Assembly: GCF_004114995.1 (NCBI RefSeq)
Contig: NZ_SDJP01000015.1
Coordinates: forward strand, 1-64,000
Origin: Halorubrum amylolyticum
Lineage (GTDB): Archaea; Halobacteriota; Halobacteria; Halobacteriales; Haloferacaceae
Direction: 5' to 3'
Length of the DNA stretch: 64,000 nucleotides
Shown here: positions 40,170-48,189 of the stretch, one piece after another
Position numbering within the stretch: position 1 is the first letter of the stretch
Layout: every line of letters begins with the position of its first letter
Made by a program: the position numbers and the translations under genes
Notes under the pieces: generated by a model
The model's input: the letters and a program-made list of their open reading frames with translations, nothing else
Told to the model about the DNA's origin: nothing
The model's database searches: none

Positions 40170-41066
40170 TCAGTCCGCAGCCGCGATCCCCTGGCGACGC
40201 GTCTCACGGAGCGACGAGATCGCCGTGTAGAGGAGCGCGAGCGCGACGACGACCGCCGCGCCGACGACGAGCACCAGCCCGAGCAGTTCGAGAGTCGGGT
40301 TGCCGAGGGAGGAACCGATCTCGCCGATACCCACCGCGGTGGCGCCGATTAGTAGCATCCCGCCGAAGTAGATCTTGATGCCGTCGGCGTCGACGACGGC
40401 GGTCGCGGCGGAGCCGATACGCGCCCCGAGTGCGCTCCCGAACAGCAGCGGGACGACGATACCGAGGTCGACGCCGCCGCCGCCCTGTCCGTAGAGGTAA
40501 CTCCCGAGGCCACCGGAGAAGACGATCTCGAACAGGTCCGTCCCGACGGCGACGGGAACCGGGACGCCGATCGCGTAGATCATCGCCGGCATCCGGATGA
40601 AGCCGCCGCCGACGCCGAGAAAGCCCGACAGGAGACCGGTCGCGACGCGACGGCCGTGATGACCCACGCGGAGACGCGGACGTCGCCGCGGAGCGTCACC
40701 ATCGGCGGAATCAGAACGGTCTGCTGAATCGTCTTGGCGATGTCGGGAATCTCGTACTCGCTGAGGTCCTGATCGGCCGCCCCGTGGTCGATCCCACCGC
40801 CACCGCCACTGTTCAAGGCGTTACGGGTAACCATCGCCCCGACGCCGCCGAGGAGGACGACGTAGGCGACGCTGATGATACCGCCGGCGAGTCCCAGCGA
40901 CTCGAGGTAGTAGACGCTGGCACGCCCGGCCTCGATACCGATCGTCGTCCCGGTGATCATGATCGCGCCGGGCTTGTCGTCGACCTGCCCGAGGTCGTGC
41001 TGTTTCGGCGTCGCGATGACGACCGTCCCGAAGACGAACGCCATCCCGCTTCCGACCGCGACGGGG
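40170..41066 (-). pseudogene. Broken TSUP (TauE/SafE) sulfite/sulfur-compound exporter
   Basis: Two frames together give a TSUP protein: VAVGSGMAFVFGTVVIATPK onward from ~41064, then after a frame change near 40647 the second half TGLLSGFLGVGGGFIRMPAM to LLYTAISSLRETRR. One missing base would restore the frame. The first ~60 residues of a TSUP protein (first helices) are absent; an in-frame TGA lies just upstream. So the gene has a 5' truncation plus a frameshift. The frameshift alone could be a sequencing error, but the truncation could not. Confidence 0.75.
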
Positions 41067-41075
41067 CGGGGTAGT

Positions 41076-41213
41076 CTAACTCATGAGATGGAGCCCGAAG
41101 AGCCGTTCGAGGCCGCCGTAGCCCACGTACAACACGAATGCTTCCAGTAGATCGTGCCGATAAGCAAGGCCGTCTCCGGGTCCCACGCGGGGATCTCTAG
41201 TCCTGCCATCGAC
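41076..41213 (-). pseudogene. Frameshifted small membrane protein (DUF7512-like) of the sulfur module
   Basis: From the ATG at 41213 the frame reads MAGLEIPAWDPETALLIGTIYW and then, after a one-base shift near 41146, EAFVLYVGYGGLERLFGLHLMS before a stop at 41076. Together they make a ~46-residue single-helix protein like those called DUF7512, found before TSUP genes in haloarchaea. The unshifted frame ends in unrelated residues. Name from memory; the frameshift is seen directly. Confidence 0.55.
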
Positions 41214-41311
41214 CCACCCTCCGACGTCCGAACGCGGTAATTCGCTGTTGGAACATTTCCGCTCGATATCACCCATCCGCTTCGAGTCTATGATTATTTT
41301 GGGAATACTGT

Positions 41312-41321
41312 ACAATACTAT
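41312..41321 (-). promoter_or_regulatory. ACAATACTAT element upstream of the DUF7512-like/TSUP operon
   Basis: Identical ten bases occur at 45142-45151 upstream of the rhodanese-MBL gene. Here it lies ten bases upstream (minus strand) of an AT-rich CAAAATAAT stretch (41293-41301) that could be the TATA box. Confidence 0.45.
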
Positions 41322-41489
41322 ATTCGGATACCCTCCCCCGGAGTACCGATAACTTACGAAGAACGCATCGCCACCGGCAGCCTCAGAGACCGGCCGGTGT
41401 ACGCTCGATTGTCGGCCTCTGTACCAACCGAACAAACCTGTGTTGTCGGCGCTCGGCGGGGCTCGGACGCCGGCGGCGCAGACCGCAAT

Positions 41490-42665
41490 TCACGGCAGGA
41501 GGAACGCGACGGCGTACGCGAGCGCGAATGAGAGGAGGAACGACCCCGCCCACGCTCCCACCGTCACGAGGATTTTTCGCGCGTCCACCGCCTCCCGACC
41601 GCCGACAGCCGCGCCGCTCCCGATGATGGCGCTGACGACGATCTCGTTGAACGACACCGGGACGCCCAGCAGGACCGCCAGCTGTGCGATCAAAAACGAC
41701 GGCACGAGCGCCGAGATTGAGCGCCGCGGTCCGAGCGACGAGTAGTCCTGAGCGAGCGACTTGATCATCCGCGGCGCGCCGGTCCACGAGCCGACGAGCA
41801 TTCCGAGGCCGCCGCCGACGAGCACGGCGAACGTCGAGACCATCCCCACATCGTCGAGCAACGGCAGCAGCGGCCCGACGGCGAGTCCGACCTGACTCCC
41901 GCCCGCGGAGAACGCCACCAGTGACCCAAGCGCGAGCAGGACGCGTCGCAGGCCGCCGCGTTCGTCGCGACCCACGTCCCACCAGACGACGCCGGCGACG
42001 GCCAGCGCCGCGAGGCCCGTAACACCGACCGCCGACGCGAGCCCGTCGACCGCCAGCGCCCGCTGGCCGAGACCGCGGAGGGTTCCCGCCGCGCTCCCCT
42101 CTCTCAGGAAGCTGAACTGGACGTTCACGAGGACGGTCCCGACGAGGCCGGCGAGGACTGGTATACTGTACCGTTCGGGGACGCCGGGACGCGGGAGGAC
42201 GCTGGCGATGGCGAACGCGATGCCCCCGCCGACGAACGGCGTCAGCGCCCAGACGACGGCGATCTGCCGGTACTTCGACCAGACCGGCGTCCCGCCGAGG
42301 GCGAGCCCGACGCCGATGACGGCGCCGGTCACGGTGAACGCGGTCGCGATCGGATAGCCGGTCGTGATACCGACCGCCATCAACCCCGCGCCCAGCACGA
42401 GCACGAGGATGACGCCGGCGACCGGCAGACTGATGCCGCCGACGAGGCCGCCGCCGACGGCTTCCGAGACGTTGCCGCCCTGCGCGACGGCGCCGGCGAA
42501 GCCGAAAATGCCGACGAGAAAGGCGGCCCGCATCGTCCCGATCGCGTTCGCGCCGACGGCGGGGGCGTACGGCGTCGCACCACTCGACCCGGCGCCGATG
42601 ACCCACGCCATGAACAGGCTGGCGAGCGCTGTGCCGACGAAGAGGACGACGAGAGCGGGGTCCAT
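41490..42665 (-). CDS. PiT/CysP-type inorganic anion permease
   Basis: 391 residues with ten or more hydrophobic helices in two inverted repeats. PiT-family features: the early GAGSSGATPYAPAVGANAIG segment and the second-half repeat LVPSFLIAQLAVLLGVPVSF followed by GSGAAVGG. PiT proteins use Na+ or H+ to import phosphate; the CysP subgroup imports sulfate, which fits the sulfur neighbours. Substrate therefore uncertain. The ATG at 42665 lies seven bases after the YeeE gene, so the two are co-transcribed. Confidence 0.82.
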   Translation of the reverse strand: MDPALVVLFVGTALASLFMAWVIGAGSSGATPYAPAVGANAIGTMRAAFLVGIFGFAGAVAQGGNVSEAVGGGLVGGISLPVAGVILVLVLGAGLMAVGITTGYPIATAFTVTGAVIGVGLALGGTPVWSKYRQIAVVWALTPFVGGGIAFAIASVLPRPGVPERYSIPVLAGLVGTVLVNVQFSFLREGSAAGTLRGLGQRALAVDGLASAVGVTGLAALAVAGVVWWDVGRDERGGLRRVLLALGSLVAFSAGGSQVGLAVGPLLPLLDDVGMVSTFAVLVGGGLGMLVGSWTGAPRMIKSLAQDYSSLGPRRSISALVPSFLIAQLAVLLGVPVSFNEIVVSAIIGSGAAVGGREAVDARKILVTVGAWAGSFLLSFALAYAVAFLLP

Positions 42666-42672
42666 GTGTGAG

Positions 42673-43134
42673 TTAGTCTGTGCCCGTCGCGGCGGTGTCA
42701 CGCGCTTGGCTGCGGCTCCGCCAGTGGCCCTGCGCGTACGCACCGAGGAACATCCCGGCGAGCGCCCAGAGGATGGCGACGTTTCCGACGCCGAGGCTCG
42801 CGTACGCCGCGCCCGGACAGATGCCGGACAGCCCCCAGCCGACGCCGAAGACGGCGCCGCCGACGAGGACGTTCCGGTCGAACGGCTTCAGGCGTCGCTC
42901 GTAGCGGTCGCCCGTAAGGGGCGCCGCGTCCCGAATCCGGGGCAGCAGCGCGAAGGTGATGCCGGAGACGACTGCCGCGCCGAACATCACGAACAGCAGC
43001 CCGAAGTCCTCGAACTGGAGGAAATTCAGGACGACCTCCGGACGTGCCATCTGACTGAACCCGAGCCCGAACCCGAAGATCAGGCCGCCGACGAATACCA
43101 GCGGCTCGAACAGCGGATGTCTGTCGTCGCTCAC
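42673..43134 (-). CDS. YeeE/YedE-family thiosulfate transporter half
   Basis: 153 residues with four to five helices. YeeE/YedE hallmarks are visible: GGLIFGFGLGFSQMARPEVV and GVGWGLSGICPGAAYASL, the latter with the conserved Cys thought to relay thiosulfate. Together with the gene at 43265-43822 it makes up a full transporter in two parts. Confidence 0.88.
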   Translation of the reverse strand: MSDDRHPLFEPLVFVGGLIFGFGLGFSQMARPEVVLNFLQFEDFGLLFVMFGAAVVSGITFALLPRIRDAAPLTGDRYERRLKPFDRNVLVGGAVFGVGWGLSGICPGAAYASLGVGNVAILWALAGMFLGAYAQGHWRSRSQARDTAATGTD

Positions 43135-43223
43135 GTGTCGCTCCCTCCGGTCGCTCCCGTTCGCGCAGTTCGAGACGCTCGCTGCTCACGGCTCGCGTCC
43201 GTTCGCCGTTCGCTCTCCGAGGC

Positions 43224-43255
43224 CCTCGCTCCGCTCGCGCCTCGCTCCGCTCGCG
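43224..43255. repeat. Two tandem copies of CCTCGCTCCGCTCGCG
   Basis: Perfect 16-base repeats at 43224-43239 and 43240-43255 in the 130-base gap between the two YeeE genes. A 14-base part recurs inside the rhodanese-MBL gene at 44455-44468 and a similar stretch in nosY at ~21269-21281. Confidence 0.85.
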
Positions 43256-43264
43256 TCTCGCGCA

Positions 43265-43822
43265 TCACGGGCTCACCCCGAGGGCGGAGACGACCTGTGC
43301 GGTCCCGACGGCGACGGTGAGGAACGTCGCGACGCCGACGAGCGACGTCTTCGACGCGGAGCCGACGCCGCAGACGCCGTGGCCGGACGTACAGCCCTTC
43401 CCGACCCGGGTGCCCACCCCGACCAGGATGCCGCCCAGGAACAGCCGCCAGGGCTGGACGTCGGTCGTCCAGAGCGTCACGCCGGCGACCTCGTACAGCC
43501 GGCCGGTCGTTCCGGGCTCGTACAGCGGGCTCGTGACCAGACCGGACTGAAACGTCGCGGCGAACGCGAAGCCGCCGAGGACGATGCCGAGCGTGAACAC
43601 GACTCGCCAGTCCCGCGACGAGACGTACTGCTGGAAGCGCGACTGCCCGGAGACGTACGACAGCGTGGACTCCAGGAACGTACTCGCCCCGGCCGGGATT
43701 CCCGTTCCGACGTAGATCAGGACGGTCCCGAGGCCGACCAGCAGGCCGCCGACGGCGTACCGGCCGATCCCGTTGGGGAACAGGTCGGCGGCCGCCAGGA
43801 GCGGGAGTGCGTCAATCACCAT
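43265..43822 (-). CDS. YeeE/YedE-family thiosulfate transporter half
   Basis: 185 residues with about five helices. It has VGLGTVLIYVGTGIPAGAST, LGIVLGGFAFAATFQSGLVT and the family signature VGTRVGKGCTSGHGVCGVGS with two Cys. It likely imports thiosulfate or a related reduced sulfur compound with its partner half. It starts eight bases after the rhodanese-MBL gene. Confidence 0.9.
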   Translation of the reverse strand: MVIDALPLLAAADLFPNGIGRYAVGGLLVGLGTVLIYVGTGIPAGASTFLESTLSYVSGQSRFQQYVSSRDWRVVFTLGIVLGGFAFAATFQSGLVTSPLYEPGTTGRLYEVAGVTLWTTDVQPWRLFLGGILVGVGTRVGKGCTSGHGVCGVGSASKTSLVGVATFLTVAVGTAQVVSALGVSP

Positions 43823-43830
43823 CGGCGTCG

Positions 43831-45078
43831 TCAGTCACCCGCGAGCGAGTCCTGACTGGCTGCGCAGTTGTTCGGGCCGAGCTCCAGGGTGAACGCTTCG
43901 TCGTCGTCGACGGCGTTCCGCCCGAGGTTCGTCGCGATGATGTCCTCGTAGTTGGCCGGCCGCGGCGGCGTGTCCGAGAGGATCAGGTCGACGAAGTCGT
44001 CCTCGTCCATCGTGAGCGCGTCCATCTCCGCGACCAGCTCGCCGATGGGTGCGGTGTAGGTGCCGTCGGTGGCGGGCTCGGCAACGTCGCTGAAGTGCGC
44101 GCCACCGACGAGCGTGTCGTCGGGCAGCGTCAGCACGCGCTCCTGCAGGGACTCGTAGAGGGTGCGCGCGGCGTCCGGCGCGCCCTCGTCGCCCTCCTCG
44201 AGGTCGGGGCGGGCGACGCTCTCGACGAACAGCCCGTCGCCGGTCGCGAGCAGGCTCCCGTCGACGAGGTACGAGGTCATCCCGGTGGTGTGGCCGGGCG
44301 TGGAGACGGCCTCGATGGTCGCGTCGCCGACCTGGAAGGTGTCGCCGTCCGCCGCGGTCGTCAGTTCGTCCGCGTAGGTGACGCCGCGGTCGACGGCGGC
44401 CTCGGGGATGACGCCCTCGACGCCCTCGTCGTCGAGGTCGCGCACATCGTCGCTTCGCTCCGCTCGCGACGAGCCCGAGAACTCCGCGAGTTCTCGGACG
44501 CCCGAGATGTGGTCGGCGTGGACGTGGGTGTCCAGCGCGTACTGCAGGTCGACGCCCAGCTCCGCGGCGTCGGCGAGGTAGCGATCGGTGAACGCGCGAA
44601 GCGGATCGATGATCGCAGCTTCGTCGTCGTCGTACAGCAGGTAGCCGAGACAGCCCGAGGACGGACGCTGGTACTGGAGGAGCGTGCCGGCGCCGTCGTA
44701 GCCCCCGACCTCGACGGCCTCGTAGATGCCCGCCCAGCCGTTCATCCCGTCTTCGAGGTGGTCGACGTCGTAGCCGCGCTCCGCGAGCGTGCCGGCGACG
44801 AACTCGCTGGCGCCGCCCTTCGCGCAGAGGACGGTCACTTCGCGGTCGTCGGGAATCCGATCGAGGACGTCGTCGTCGATGTCGTCCTCGAGGAACTCGA
44901 AGTACGGGACGTTGATCGACGTGACGTTCTCGCCGTCGATGCGCCACTCCTCGTAGTCCGATTGCATGCGCGCGTCGAGGAGCGTAACCTCCTCGCCGGC
45001 GTCGATGCGGTCTTTGAGCGATTCCGGGTCGACGGAGTCGACGTCGACATCCGGCGTCGGGAAGTCGTCGGCGTTCAT
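43831..45078 (-). CDS. Rhodanese-MBL fold fusion, persulfide dioxygenase-like
   Basis: 415 residues. The N-terminal rhodanese domain (~10-110) has its active Cys in VLCAKGGASEFV. The MBL domain (~130-360) has the metal motif DTHVHADHISG, His in STPGHTTGM and Asp in LLATGDGLF, as in ETHE1-type persulfide dioxygenases. It would pass sulfane sulfur from the rhodanese to the iron centre and make sulfite, or regulate persulfides. A short SSRAERSDDVRDL stretch encoded by a dispersed GC-rich repeat is inserted after residue ~205. First gene of the minus-strand sulfur operon; an ACAATACTAT element lies upstream. Confidence 0.9.
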   Translation of the reverse strand: MNADDFPTPDVDVDSVDPESLKDRIDAGEEVTLLDARMQSDYEEWRIDGENVTSINVPYFEFLEDDIDDDVLDRIPDDREVTVLCAKGGASEFVAGTLAERGYDVDHLEDGMNGWAGIYEAVEVGGYDGAGTLLQYQRPSSGCLGYLLYDDDEAAIIDPLRAFTDRYLADAAELGVDLQYALDTHVHADHISGVRELAEFSGSSRAERSDDVRDLDDEGVEGVIPEAAVDRGVTYADELTTAADGDTFQVGDATIEAVSTPGHTTGMTSYLVDGSLLATGDGLFVESVARPDLEEGDEGAPDAARTLYESLQERVLTLPDDTLVGGAHFSDVAEPATDGTYTAPIGELVAEMDALTMDEDDFVDLILSDTPPRPANYEDIIATNLGRNAVDDDEAFTLELGPNNCAASQDSLAGD

Positions 45079-45141
45079 GTTGTGCGGTCGTTCCTACCGG
45101 ATAGACGCACAAAAGGATTCGCATAGAAGTTCCTATTCTAA

Positions 45142-45151
45142 ACAATACTAT
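45142..45151 (-). promoter_or_regulatory. ACAATACTAT element upstream of the rhodanese-MBL operon
   Basis: Same ten bases as at 41312-41321. The intergenic region 45079-45325 is AT-rich. A TATA-like CCTTTTGT (plus-strand 45109-45115) lies ~30 bases before the rhodanese-MBL ATG, and GTATTGT (45281-45287) stands before tusA on the other side. Confidence 0.45.
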
Positions 45152-45325
45152 TAGCGATATCTACACACTATACCTCGATATAACGTCTAATACATGGCTA
45201 ATGCTCTCATCTGCGTCTCTTCACCTTCACCAGTAGTTATCTATACTCACAATAATCGACAATCTTTTAGTCGGAGAGGGGTATTGTGCGATAGCTCCAA
45301 GACAGACTAACGGAGCGGACAACCA

Positions 45326-45571
45326 ATGAGTGCTGAATTCGACAGTACGGAGACGCTCGACGTGACAGGCGCATCGTGTCCCATGCCAGTGGTGAAGACG
45401 AAGACGGCCATCGACGACCTCTCCGAGGGCGAAGTCCTCGAAGTGCTGGCGACCGACCCCGGAAGCGTGAGCGACATCGACGGGTGGGCCGCCGGAACCG
45501 AGGGCGTCGAGCTCGTCGATCAGGAGGAGGGCGACGACGTGTACAAACACTACGTCCGCAGGACGGAGTGA
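45326..45571 (+). CDS. tusA: TusA-family sulfur carrier
   Basis: 81 residues, full length. The sulfur-carrying Cys is in GASCPMPVVKTK. TusA takes persulfide sulfur from a rhodanese and passes it to DsrE-type partners. It is divergent from the rhodanese-MBL gene and followed after two bases by a DsrE-family gene, the usual sulfur-relay set. Confidence 0.93.
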   Translation: MSAEFDSTETLDVTGASCPMPVVKTKTAIDDLSEGEVLEVLATDPGSVSDIDGWAAGTEGVELVDQEEGDDVYKHYVRRTE

Positions 45572-45573
45572 CG

Positions 45574-46161
45574 ATGAGCACGGACGCACCCGACGCGTCG
45601 GCCGACGCGCCGGCGGAGGACGACGCGCCCTCGCGTGCGGAGCTCGCCGCGCGAGTCGAGGAGCTGGAGGACGCGCTCGCCGAGGCCACCGGTGACGACG
45701 ACGGCAGGAAGATGAGCATCATCGCGACGAAGGGGACGCTGGACATGGCGTACCCGCCGCTCATCCTCGCGAGCACCGCGGCCGCGTTCGGCTACGAGGT
45801 GACCGTCTTCCACACGTTCTGGGGGCTGGACGTCCTCCACGAGGAGCGCTCGAAGAAGCTCAAGCTGAGCTCCGTCGGCAACCCCAACATGCCCGTGCCG
45901 AACGCCATCGCGGCGCTCCCGGGCATGGACCGCGTGACGACGAGGATGATGGAGAAGAAGATCGCGGACAACGACACCGCAACCGTCGAGGAACTCATCG
46001 AGACGAGCCTCGAGATGGGCGTGGAGTTCCAGGCCTGCCAGATGACGATCGACCTGCTGGACTACGACGAGGAGGACTTCTACGACGGCGTCACCACGGG
46101 CGTCGGCGCGGCCACCGCCCTCCGGGACATGGCCGACGCCGACATTCAGATACTCGTCTGA
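45574..46161 (+). CDS. DsrE/DsrF/DrsH-like family sulfur-relay protein
   Basis: 195 residues. The first ~45 residues are acidic with a short coiled-coil-like helix. The DsrE fold follows: KMSIIATKGTLDMAYPPLIL, AFGYEVTVFHTFWGLDVL, and FQACQMTIDLL with the Cys usually used for sulfur binding. It probably receives sulfur from TusA. The ATG lies two bases after tusA, giving translational coupling. Confidence 0.9.
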   Translation: MSTDAPDASADAPAEDDAPSRAELAARVEELEDALAEATGDDDGRKMSIIATKGTLDMAYPPLILASTAAAFGYEVTVFHTFWGLDVLHEERSKKLKLSSVGNPNMPVPNAIAALPGMDRVTTRMMEKKIADNDTATVEELIETSLEMGVEFQACQMTIDLLDYDEEDFYDGVTTGVGAATALRDMADADIQILV

Positions 46162-46269
46162 TCGCCGAGACGGTTCGCGCCCCGCTTCGCCGAGCCCCGC
46201 CCGATCGAGGCGATCGCCTCCCGGCGATCCACGGAAACGTTCAATTCGGCGGGGAGTCTACCGGAGCGC

Positions 46270-46705
46270 ATGGACCTGATAGCCGCGGGAACGAGGCCGC
46301 GTTCCGATCGAGCCGAGGTGGCGGGCGCCCGCCCCTGAGGTCGTCGGCGTCGACATCAGCGGCCGCCACGAGGAGGGCGGCGAGTACCTGATGGTCGCGG
46401 CCGCGGTCCACGCCCGGATCGGCTCGACGCGGGTCCGGTCGGTGGAGGGGATGGGGTTCGCCGCCGCGCGCGAGGGGCCGACGCTGGAGGCGACCGTCGG
46501 GCTCGCGGCCGAGGCGGTCGGGAAGCTCCCGGAGCCGCCGGACGGACCGATCGTCGCCGAGGGCGGCGAGTTCTACGAAGCGTCCGCCGATCGAGTGGGG
46601 CTGAGCTTTCAACCCGAGTTTAAATACGTCGAGAGCATAGGGGAACGCGAAACCGTGCAGGCAGCACACCACGCCGCGTACGCCGCCCGCGACCTCCTGT
46701 TATGA
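46270..46705 (+). pseudogene. DUF2209-like gene with a disrupted 5' end
   Basis: An ATG at 46270 (MDLIA...) has a TATA-like TTCAATT ~28 bases upstream, as for a normal leaderless gene, but its frame stops after 22 codons. The body VVGVDISGRHEEGGEYLM then continues in another frame through AEGGEFYEASADRVGLSF to ARDLLL at 46705. In related proteins MDLI is followed at once by VDISGRH. About 55 extra bases with a frame change lie between. A start at 46391 would give a shortened 104-residue protein. Confidence 0.6.
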
Positions 46706-46727
46706 CCGGGAGCACCGAGGGTGTGGC

Positions 46728-48074
46728 ATGACCGGGAGCGAGGGGACGGCGGCCGACACCGGATCGACCGCCGCGGAGCGGCGCGCGGTCGTCGCCAAGC
46801 GCGTCGAGTCCGGATCGGCGGACCTGACGGAGATCAGCCAGCTGGCGGCCGCCGCGGGCTACGACGTGGTCGGCGAGCTCACCCAGACCCGCACCGAGGA
46901 CGCCGCGTTCATGTTCGGGAAGGGGAAGGTCGCGGAGCTTCGCGACCTGGTCCGCCGGACCGACGCGAACGCCGTCATCGTCGACAACGACGTGGGGCCG
47001 TACCAGACGTTCAACATCGGGGGCGAGCTCCCCGAGGGCGTCGAGGTGATCGACCGGTTCGCGCTCATCCTCGAGATCTTCGGCCAGCGCGCCAACACCC
47101 GGAAGGCGCAGCTGCAGGTCGAGCTGGCGGAGCTGCGGTACGAGCTCCCGCGCGCGGAGGCGAAGGCGAGCCTCGCGAAGCGCGACGAGCGTCCCGGGTT
47201 CATGGGACTCGGCGAGTACGACGAGAGCGTCGAGCGCGACATCAAACGCCAGATCTCCGAGATCCGCGACGAGCTGGAGTCGATCGCCGAAAAGGAGGAG
47301 GCGCGCCGCGAGCAGCGCCGCGACTCCGGCTTCGATCTGGTCGCGCTCGCGGGCTACACGAACGCCGGCAAATCGACGCTGATGCGGCGGCTCGCGGCCG
47401 AGATCGACGTCGACGAGAACGCCGAGCGCCACCCCGACCTCGACACGACCGCCGAGTCGCAGGACATGCTCTTTACCACCCTCGGCACCACCACCCGCCG
47501 GGCCGAGATGGAGAAGCGCGACGTACTCCTCACCGACACGGTCGGGTTCATCGCGGACCTCCCCCACTGGCTGGTGGAGTCGTTCGAGTCGACGCTCGAC
47601 TCCGTGTACCGCGCCGACCTCGTGCTGCTCGTCGTCGACGCCAGCGAACCGGTCGAGGAGATGCGCGAGAAGCTCGTCACGAGCCACGACACCCTCTACG
47701 AGCGCAACGAGGCCCCGATCGTCACCGTGTTCAACAAGGTCGACCGGCTGGCGCCGGGCGGGCTGGCGGACAAGCGCGCCGCGCTCTCGGGCGTGGCGCC
47801 GGACCCGGTCGCCGTCTCGGCGAAGACGGGCGCGGGCGTCGCGGAGCTCCGCGACCGCGTCGAGGACGAACTGCCGGACTGGGAGCGCGAGCGCCTCGTC
47901 CTCCCCCTCTCCGACGACGCGATGAGCCTCGTCTCGTGGATTCACGACCACGGCCACGTCGAGGCCGAGACGTACGCGGACGATCAGGTCACGGTCGACT
48001 TCGAGGCGAAACCCTCGATCGTCGCGCGCGCCCGATCGAAGGCGACCGGGCTCGCGCCCGCGGGGTCCGCGTAG
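46728..48074 (+). CDS. hflX: GTPase HflX
   Basis: 448 residues, full length. HflX N-domain with the Gly-rich FGKGKVAELRDLV segment and linker LRYELPRAEAKA, then the G domain: G1 GYTNAGKST, G3 DTVGFI (switch II), G4 FNKVD and G5 VSAKTG. It binds the large ribosomal subunit and acts on stalled ribosomes under stress. The C-terminal ~50 residues are charged. It starts 22 bases after the DUF2209 remnant and may be co-transcribed with it. Confidence 0.95.
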   Translation: MTGSEGTAADTGSTAAERRAVVAKRVESGSADLTEISQLAAAAGYDVVGELTQTRTEDAAFMFGKGKVAELRDLVRRTDANAVIVDNDVGPYQTFNIGGELPEGVEVIDRFALILEIFGQRANTRKAQLQVELAELRYELPRAEAKASLAKRDERPGFMGLGEYDESVERDIKRQISEIRDELESIAEKEEARREQRRDSGFDLVALAGYTNAGKSTLMRRLAAEIDVDENAERHPDLDTTAESQDMLFTTLGTTTRRAEMEKRDVLLTDTVGFIADLPHWLVESFESTLDSVYRADLVLLVVDASEPVEEMREKLVTSHDTLYERNEAPIVTVFNKVDRLAPGGLADKRAALSGVAPDPVAVSAKTGAGVAELRDRVEDELPDWERERLVLPLSDDAMSLVSWIHDHGHVEAETYADDQVTVDFEAKPSIVARARSKATGLAPAGSA

Positions 48075-48189
48075 CTCCGACCCGACCGGGATCGCGCTCG
48101 CTCCGACGCGCTCGCCGGCCCCCGACCGCCGCTCCCGCGCGCCGGGGTCTCGGACAAAGTATACATTGCTTCGATTGTGAGGTGGTATC

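Noticed and set aside
41076..41435. 119-residue minus-strand frame read as one gene
   Set aside because: Its first part is not protein-like; only the final 22 residues match the small membrane protein, whose start is in another frame at 41213.
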